Under the pieces are notes generated by a model. The model was given only the letters and a program-made list of their open reading frames with translations, was not told where the DNA came from and ran no database searches. The translations under genes were made by a program, and so were the position numbers. A DNA stretch of 64,000 nucleotides from Rhizophagus clarus (taxonomy: Eukaryota; Glomeromycota; Glomeromycetes; Glomerales; Glomeraceae): NCBI GenBank assembly GCA_015698045.1, contig BLAL01000334.1:186001-250000 (forward strand). The letters run 5' to 3'. Shown one piece after another: positions 57,976-64,000 of the stretch (within the stretch, counting starts at the first letter, position 1; every line of letters starts with the position of its first letter).

Positions 57976-58279
57976 AGACAGAACCCCAAACTATATATAA
58001 ATAGGTCAGGGGTTGAGTTTGCTTATTGATCATATAAAATTTTTAAAAAGTTGCTTATTTCAAAGGTATTTTTAAAAATTTCTTATCCTACATGCCTCTG
58101 TATTTAAAGAATCTACTAATTAGAATTTAATAAAATTTATATCATTGGATTTGTCTTAATGAGACAAATCTAATGATATAAATTTTAGTTTAATAGCATT
58201 AATATTGACCAAGATATCTTAAATTGGAAATTTTACTATACATCATATCCGACCTAAATGAAAGATGTTTAGGGTCTTA
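57976..58279. mobile_element. Probable small insertion in the polymerase relic (outer nest layer)
   Basis: The polymerase reading is interrupted here. ACTG at 57972-57975 recurs at 63690-63693, and removing everything between restores a continuous frame (EVPV then HLHD). The first roughly 300 bp of the insert are not part of the 5.4 kb element that starts at 58280. Its ends, AGAACCCCAAACT and the inverse AAGACCCTAAAC, are vaguely alike. It contains the 57-bp hairpin at 58131. Confidence 0.45.
58131..58187. repeat. 57-bp near-perfect palindrome
   Basis: The left arm TAAAATTTATATCATTGG, continuing ATTTGTC, pairs with the right arm GACAAATCTAATGATATAAA, continuing TTTTA, around a short centre. 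There is one mismatch in each 25-bp arm. It would form a very stable hairpin or cruciform. Confidence 0.8.
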
Positions 58280-58289
58280 CACTGGTCAA

Positions 58290-58505
58290 AATCAATTCTA
58301 TCGGGTACATATCGGGGACTTATATATCGGCGGCTAATCAGATAAATATCGGGTATTTTTACATATCGGGTACCCGATTTATTACACTTCAAAATATGCC
58401 TAATTACCAAGACCCCGATATCTAAACTATTGATCACTGATATGTTATTTAATATATATTGGGCACAGTTCTATCTTACACATATCGGGTACCCGATATG
58501 TGATA
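58290..58505. repeat. Left subterminal palindrome cluster (CGGGTACCCG)
   Basis: Repeated ACATATCGGG / TATCGGGTACCCGAT motifs. The copy at about 58480-58501 is a perfect 22-bp palindrome centred on GGTACC. These are likely recognition sites for the mobilising transposase. Confidence 0.7.
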
Positions 58506-58759
58506 CAAATTTTAATACGTTAGATTTCATATTATATAACGTATTAAGAAATTTTTTAGAGTTTACTTTCTTTATAGATTTTTCTTTTTAGAAATTTTTA
58601 ATTCGTTTAATGTAGTTAAAAAATTTTTATTGTCTTATTTATTTTGAATGCATTATCAAGTTTATAAATTTTTTGTAAAGTGTTTATTATTGTTAATATT
58701 TTTATTTTATTACATATTTTATTACAATAAATTAATAAAAAAGTTACAGTCATTTATAA

Positions 58760-59390
58760 TACAATTTTAAGAAAAGTTTGCTCAAACTTTTCTTAATCGT
58801 AATCACGTTAGGATCAAGAGGAACAAGGGAAACTGCAACCTAAAATAAATAAAAGAAACGTTAAACTGTTTCTTTAATATTCAAAAAATATCCCTCCCTC
58901 TCTCCTTACATTTCAAGTCTGGAGTCCAGCAATCTGAAAAAAATAAAGAAAGAAATGTTAGTAATATTTCTTTAACATTAAAAAAAAATCACCACCCTTT
59001 CCAACTTACATTCCCAAGTCCGGTTCGTCCAAGAAGGCCGGCAACCTAAAAAAAATAAAGAAAGAAACATTAGTAACGTTTCTTTAATATTAAAAAAAAA
59101 TCCCCCGCCCTTTCTAACTTACATTCCCAAGTCTGGTTCGTCCAAGAAGGCCGGCAACCTAAAAAAAATAAAGAAAGAAACATTAGTAACATTTCTTTAA
59201 TATTAAAAAAAAATCACCACCCTTTCCAACTTACATTTCCCAAGTCCGGTTCGTCCAAGAAGGCTGGCAACCTAAAAAAAATAAAGAAAGAAACGTTAGT
59301 AACGTTTCTTTAATATTAAAAAAAAATTTTCCCCACCCCTTCCAACTTACATTCCAAGTCTGGGAGTCCAGCAACCTAAAAAAAAATAAA
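58760..59390 (-). repeat. Ladder of tandem mini-exon units (about 112-bp period)
   Basis: Five units at about 58910, 59010, 59120, 59235 and 59350. Each, on the minus strand, has a polypyrimidine-like tract, acceptor TTTTTTTAG, a 36-nt block GTTGCCGGCCTTCTTGGACG...GGGAAT and donor GTAAGTT. The three middle blocks are almost identical, and 36 nt keeps frame (VAGLLGRTGLGN or LPAFLDEPDLGM, depending on phase). The outer two are shorter variants. A final block with the same acceptor (GTTGCAGTTTCCC...) reads VAVSLVPLDPNVITIKK to a stop. It looks like an exon-plus-intron unit amplified in tandem. Whether it is transcribed is unknown. Confidence 0.65.
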
Positions 59391-60078
59391 AGAAAAATTA
59401 TGGTTTAGAAAACCGTAAAAATAGATTGATCATGATAATCAATGATCGTCAAATTAAATTAAAATGCCAAAACTATTGCATGTAAACGCCAAAAGGTTTC
59501 GGCAGTTTAGCAAAAATGAGTTTGATCACGCATTTTGAAAATGTGAAAGATTATTTCAAGATTTTATATTGTAAATTGATAGATTAGTTCTCTCAATTTG
59601 ATCTATGGAAAGATTTTAGTAACATTTTGGAAGAATCAGCGGTATTAGATCTGTCACGCCTAAATGTACCTTTTTTAAAAATTTATTGGGGACATTTCAT
59701 CATTACAATATATTATATAATATATGATGACAGATTGTTTATTTAATTAATACTTTAATAAAAAAAAAAATGAATGTTTATTGAATAAAAGCAATTTATT
59801 ATAATAAGCTTTAATTACTTATAATTGAGGTCGAATTTTTTAATTTCAGTTGAATATAGGCCGATATTAAATCGAATTATAAAATAGTAAAAATATTAAA
59901 ATAATAATTAGATGACTATATAATATATATATATATTTAATAAAAAATAATAATAAAAGATAAAAAATAATAATAATAAAAAATAATAAAAATATAAAAA
60001 TATAAATAAAAAATAAAAATAAAAATAAAATATAAAAAATACAAAATAAAAAAAAAAATAAAAATAAAAAAATATAAT

Positions 60079-60533
60079 TTACGGATTCTGAGGCCATTGA
60101 TGCGCAGTGTTTCTACGCCGCCTACGACTGTGGTGGTTCCCTAAGAAATATATATAAATTTAGAACTTAAATAACTTAAATATAAATTAAAAAAATTCTT
60201 AATAATTACCAGGACTGTCCCAAAACCTTGTGCGGAACTGCCTATAATATCTTTCTCCTTCCCAGGACCACCTTCCATTTCGTGCACCATTTCTCCATTC
60301 ATAGAAATTCTAAAAATGTTAATACTATTAATTTTTTATTTTTTTTTATTTTTTTTTTATGATTTATTATTATTTTACTAACATTAAAATTTCTGACCAA
60401 GTTTCTCCACTTTCTTTCTACCTGTTGGCCAGTGAACCTTACGCAGAATTATTTCCAAATTCTTTGAGCTAGGCTCTTCCAGAATTCGGAGCGGTCCCTC
60501 CCGGGTATGTCATGGTAGTAGTTATTCCTTCTC
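60079..60533 (-). pseudogene. Myb/SANT-like gene of the 5.4 kb element, one internal stop
   Basis: Minus strand: RRRNNYYHDIPGRDRSEFWK, SLAQRIWK-stop-FCVRFTGQQVERKW, RNLVRNFN to a GTTAGT donor; then FYEWRNGARNGRWSWEGERY and YRQFRTRFWDSP to a GTAATT donor; last exon NHHSRRRRNTAHQWPQNP and stop (60079). The three regularly spaced tryptophans and GQQVERKW resemble Myb/SANT-like domains. Exon structure and sequence match the relic at 53217-53783 in the other transposon (YYRQFRTRFW versus YYREFRTRFW; both end in an RRRR tail exon). One TAA interrupts it. The start is not defined. Confidence 0.65.
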
Positions 60534-60684
60534 CTTTACATTATTTATTTAATTTTTAGATCAGAAAACGTAAGAGAAAAAAAAACTAGAATATGATCAA
60601 AATTATTTATTAGTTTTCATTTAATTTTTTACCTCCTATATCTTATTAAATATTCAGTTATTGCATCAGTCCAATTTGTGAGCA

Positions 60685-60825
60685 TTTTAAGAAAAAGAAT
60701 ATATAATAATAAAAAATAACGGCAACAAATTTTAAGAAAAAGAATATATAATAATAAAAAATAACGGCAACAAATTTTAAGAAAAAGAATATATAATAAA
60801 AATAACGATAACAAATTTATTGTAA
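60685..60825. repeat. 45-bp tandem repeat, three copies
   Basis: Unit starts TTTTAAGAAAAAGAATATAT and continues AATAATAAAAAATAACGGCAACAAA, repeated at 60685, 60730 and 60775, the third slightly diverged. The minus-strand open frame over it (YILFLKICCRYF repeats) is a by-product of the 45-nt period. Confidence 0.8.
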
Positions 60826-62235
60826 GAAAAAAAAAAAAGATGAAACCTCTTTTTATAAACAATTTTTTATCACCTTGTATTATTATATTAATTACCCTTT
60901 AAGAACATTTACGAAAATTGTTCTAATTTCTCAAATATGTCATGATTGTTATGATCTGTCTTCTTTATATTAATTATAATACAGATACGGATCTACAATA
61001 CAATCAATCACAATGAACAAGTTAAACTTGACCTAAACTCAATTGTTATGATCGTGATTCCAAAATATCAAGATAAAGGTCTTTTTTTTAATTATATATC
61101 AAATCTAAAAAAGGTAAAATCTAATAATACAGATACGTAAATAAATAATGTTTTTTATTTTGGTTTATAATAAGCTTTTGCCAATTATAGATTACAAATA
61201 AAACAATTACGGATCTACAATACATTACACAAAGATCTTGAGTGAACAAGTTAAACTCGAGTTGAACTCGAGTTCAACTCGAGTTCAAAGCGAACAATTT
61301 AAATTCCAAATAAAATATCCAAGATTAACAAAAAAGTTGGTAACGTTATAATGAAATCGGTAGTAAAACTTAATTTAATCATCTTTAATTAGGTATAAAA
61401 ATTCTGATAAATTTAATAAAATCAGTGATTTTTTAATAATTTTATCAACTCAAGTTGAGCACGAATAGTGAATAATCAAGTTTGTGCTGCTTCGCTAATA
61501 TTGACTTGTGTATTTGATAGGTGACCGATTTTGTGGCTGATGTGGCTGAATATAATATTATCCAAATAACCAATAAAAATTGATAATTTTGTTGATCATG
61601 TGATTGTACGATCATGGTTTAAGGGTAGAGGGATCGACATGGCTGATCATATGGCTAAAAAAAAAAATCATTTTTTTTTTTACTTCGCTACAAGGAAAAC
61701 TCACTCAATATTTTATGAAAAACTGTTTAAAAGTATTCTTTAGAAAGCTAGAGTTTCTGTCTTTCAAATAAACTTTAGTAAAGTATAATACAAATAAAGC
61801 TTATAATGAAATATTACACTATGAAGTCGTCATTAAGTTGCGAATCTCCTATGGTAAGTTGCGAATCACCTAGAGAACATATCTTCAAATTAACTTTAAA
61901 CTTATGAAACCTTACAAGTTAATAGTATAATAAAAAAGAATATTTATGTCAAAAAATCATTGTGCATTTACTTATTCAAATAAAATTTTTTATTAATACC
62001 ATTTTATTTTTTTATTATTAGTCATATTTGATTTTAAAAGTCTAAATACATTCAGAAAGACTAATAGCAAATGGTTAAACACTTTAATAAATAAATGAAG
62101 CGCATGTTTATACTCTTTTTAAATGTGTATTTAACAAAATTCATATGGTAGTTTGCGAGAAATCATAAATTTTGCTCGTTTTGGGTCACGTGATGATCTA
62201 CATTTTTTAGTCTAAAATCATATATATGTTGTGGC
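60826..62235. other. Internal non-coding part of the 5.4 kb element
   Basis: Holds two diverged copies of ACGGATCTACAATACA (60979 and 61204), a palindrome TTGAACTCGAGTTCAA near 61262-61282, and a block at 61551-61612 that recurs at 62399-62465. No coding region is seen. Confidence 0.5.
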
Positions 62236-62760
62236 GTAGATACACTCTACCCTTAATTATTTATTTATCGTATTTTTTTTTTTTTTTTTCAAAAACTTTT
62301 TCTCTCTCTCTCAAATTTTTACTTTATTGTTTTGTCTAAAAAATAAAGATAAAGGTATATTTTTTGTTGAGATTTCTTTTCCCATTATTATGTTATTTAT
62401 AATATTACCCAAATAACCAATAAAAATTGATAATTTTGTTGATCATGTGATTGCACGATCACGATTTAATTATTTATTTATCGTTTTTTTTTTTCAAAAC
62501 TTTTTTCTCTCTCTCTCAAATTTTTACTTTATTGTTTTTGTCTAAAAAATAAAGATAAAGGTATATTTTTTGTTGAAATTTCTTTTTCCATTATTATGTT
62601 ATTCTTAACACTCTTATTAATATATTTTTTTAACGTATTTCTTCTCACTAACGTCCTAAACAATGTTCTACTATCGAGTTTTTTACTTTATTGGTTTTTC
62701 TAAAAAATAAATACAAAGGTACATTTTTTGTTGAAATTTCTTTTTCCATCCTGTTAACAC
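62236..62760. repeat. Duplicated blocks of about 135 bp
   Basis: TTTTTCTCTCTCTCTCAAAT followed by TTTTTACTTTATTG and AAATAAAGATAAAGGTATAT appears at about 62260-62396 and 62466-62600, with a third partial copy near 62680-62757. The sequence between the first two copies (62399-62465) is itself a copy of 61551-61612. Confidence 0.7.
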
Positions 62761-63300
62761 TCTTATTAATATTTTTTTCTAATGTGTTTCCTCCTACTAA
62801 CGTTCCTACTAACGTTCCTACTAACAATGTTCTACTGTTAAACATTTTTTATTCCTTACTTTTACTAACACTTCTACTAACATTAACACTAACATTAATA
62901 CTTATACTTTATATTTTTTTTTATTGACGTTCCTTTTCTACTTCTACTAACTTTCATACTAATATTAATACTATCACTTTCTAATGTAAAAATTTTTTTA
63001 TTAATGTTCCTTTTCTTTTGCTAACACTTCTACTAATATTCATACTAACACTTTTATTACTAACATTTTACTTTCTTTCAAATTAAATAGATATAATGAA
63101 ATGAAAACAAGCAAACAAGTGAACATTAATTGTAAATTTGTGTAAAGAGTAGTGAATTTTTTTATAATATTTTTTGTATAATATTTTTTTTATTATCGAT
63201 TGAAAATATAAATAAAACTTTCAGTAATTATAATTAAATGAATTAAATTACTTTTAAATTACAATTGTATTTAAATTATAAATCTACTACTATTAATGCC
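62761..63300. other. Pyrimidine-rich CTAACA-type microsatellite stretch
   Basis: Many degenerate ACTAAC(G/A)TTC units between 62790 and 63060. Open frames here are products of the repeat. No gene is seen. Confidence 0.5.
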
Positions 63301-63314
63301 TCATAAATGCTATA

Positions 63315-63687
63315 CTTTTCGGCTATCCGATATGTGTGAAAATTATGAAATTATGCTTATATTTCAAATACAAATAGGATACATATCGGGTATATATAGG
63401 ATACTTATTAGCACTATCCGATAAGTGTATAATATCTGTCCGATATTTTTTTAAAATATATCGGGTACCCAATAAATCTATGATATGTAACCAATATTTA
63501 ACTACCCAATATGTATGAGAAATGTACCTGATATGTACGTTATATGTCACCAATTTTCTGCATCCGACGGGTACATATCGGGTATCCGATATGTGTAGTA
63601 TTATTAAATAGCATACACATATTTCACACATATCGGGTACATATCAGGTACCCGATATGTACCTGATAGCATCGATTTTGACCAGTG
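63315..63687. repeat. Right subterminal palindrome cluster (CGGGTACCCG)
   Basis: Multiple TATCGGGTAT, CCGATATGTG and GGTACCCGATATGT motifs in both orientations, mirroring the left end of the element. It finishes with the terminal inverted repeat. Confidence 0.7.
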
Positions 63688-63693
63688 TTACTG

Positions 63694-64000
63694 GGACTTC
63701 TAGATCAACTTCTAGTATATAGTTTATTTTTGCATCTGATGCTATGCTTTGAATATCTGGTATTTTCTCTAAGGTTACTTTACCTAAGATTTTTGTAGGC
63801 ATGTATTATGTCATTGTGCCTAAATATAAAGCATTCATATTCTCATATATGATCCAGAAATTTGGCTTGCTGGACTTATAGTCTGGACATTGTGGATTAT
63901 TTACTTTAGCATATCAATGACTTGTCATTATCATCTCTTCACAAATATTATTCTCAACCATCAAGTACTTGTTCATATTTATCATGAGTTTGAGTTCGGC
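63694..64000 (-). pseudogene. DNA polymerase B relic (Polinton/Maverick type), upstream part, runs off the window
   Basis: Minus strand: KLMINMNKYLMVENNI, YAKVNNPQCPDYKSSKPNFW, IIYENMNALY (the motif A region, with Asn where the catalytic Asp would be expected), and KVTLEKIPDIQSIASDAKIN followed by YILEVDLEV at the break. Two in-frame stops (TGA, TAA) lie within about 100 codons. It continues directly into HLHDFF at 57975 if the nested insertion is removed. Confidence 0.75.

Larger units (their letters stand above)
58280..63687. mobile_element. 5.4 kb CACTG-ended DNA transposon, non-autonomous
   Basis: Starts CACTGGTCAAAATCAATTCT and ends as the inverse of CACTGGTCAAAATCGATGCT. The perfect 3-bp target duplication TTA lies at 58277-58279 and 63688-63690. 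CACT-ends and a 3-bp duplication are the CACTA superfamily signature. Both ends carry arrays built on the palindrome ATATCGGGTACCCGATAT. Inside are a mini-exon ladder, a SANT-like relic and several duplicated blocks, but no transposase, so it would need one in trans. It is inserted within a small element that itself interrupts a polymerase pseudogene. Confidence 0.85.

Noticed and set aside
59867-60097. Hydrophobic 76-residue frame resembling a membrane protein
   Set aside because: It consists of A/T-only codons over an AT microsatellite and overlaps the last SANT exon.

Overview
The window looks like nuclear DNA of an arbuscular mycorrhizal fungus, most likely Rhizophagus or a close Glomeromycota relative. 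The reasons are very AT-rich sequence with long A/T runs, many short introns (GTAAGT/GTATGT...TAG), and expanded families typical of that group: RdRP, F-box, kinase-Sel1, DUF7918-like and Plavaka transposons. The species call is inference from style and gene content.

0-16.8 kb: the 3' part of an RNA-dependent RNA polymerase gene (+) is followed by an 11-exon peroxisomal acyl-CoA oxidase gene (-). A block [RdRP 3' end + oxidase + spacer] has been duplicated in tandem, giving three oxidase copies that all end in the peroxisomal signal SKL, and two decayed RdRP stubs. Copies 1 and 2 read through. Copy 3 is broken by a frameshift, a nonsense codon and a hAT-type MITE inserted exactly at a splice donor.

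16.8-45 kb: ordinary gene islands separated by AT-rich spacers. They hold an F-box protein with N/Q tracts (-), a three-exon Hsp20-type chaperone (-), a small secreted-peptide candidate (+), a C2H2 zinc-finger gene (+), a five-exon gene joining a predicted MLKL-like helical N-terminus to a pseudokinase and Sel1 repeats (+), an N/Q-rich protein (+), a DUF7918-like gene (+) with a relic copy, two F-box genes (+) and a tRNA-Ser(UGA).

45.3-54.8 kb: a 9.5 kb DNA transposon with matching termini (CATCAGG...CCTGATG). It carries an apparently intact seven-exon Plavaka-type transposase (+), an oppositely oriented five-exon coiled-coil/acidic protein with one early stop, a decayed Myb/SANT-like gene, an inner pair of 0.24 kb inverted repeats, and a 50-bp subterminal array containing the palindrome CGTAATATTACG.

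55.8-64 kb: a decayed Polinton/Maverick-type protein-primed DNA polymerase B pseudogene (-) with an accessory ORF. It is split by nested insertions. The inner one is a 5.4 kb CACTG-ended element with a perfect 3-bp TTA target duplication. This second element carries its own decayed relative of the same Myb/SANT-like gene, a ladder of repeated mini-exons, and a different palindromic subterminal motif.
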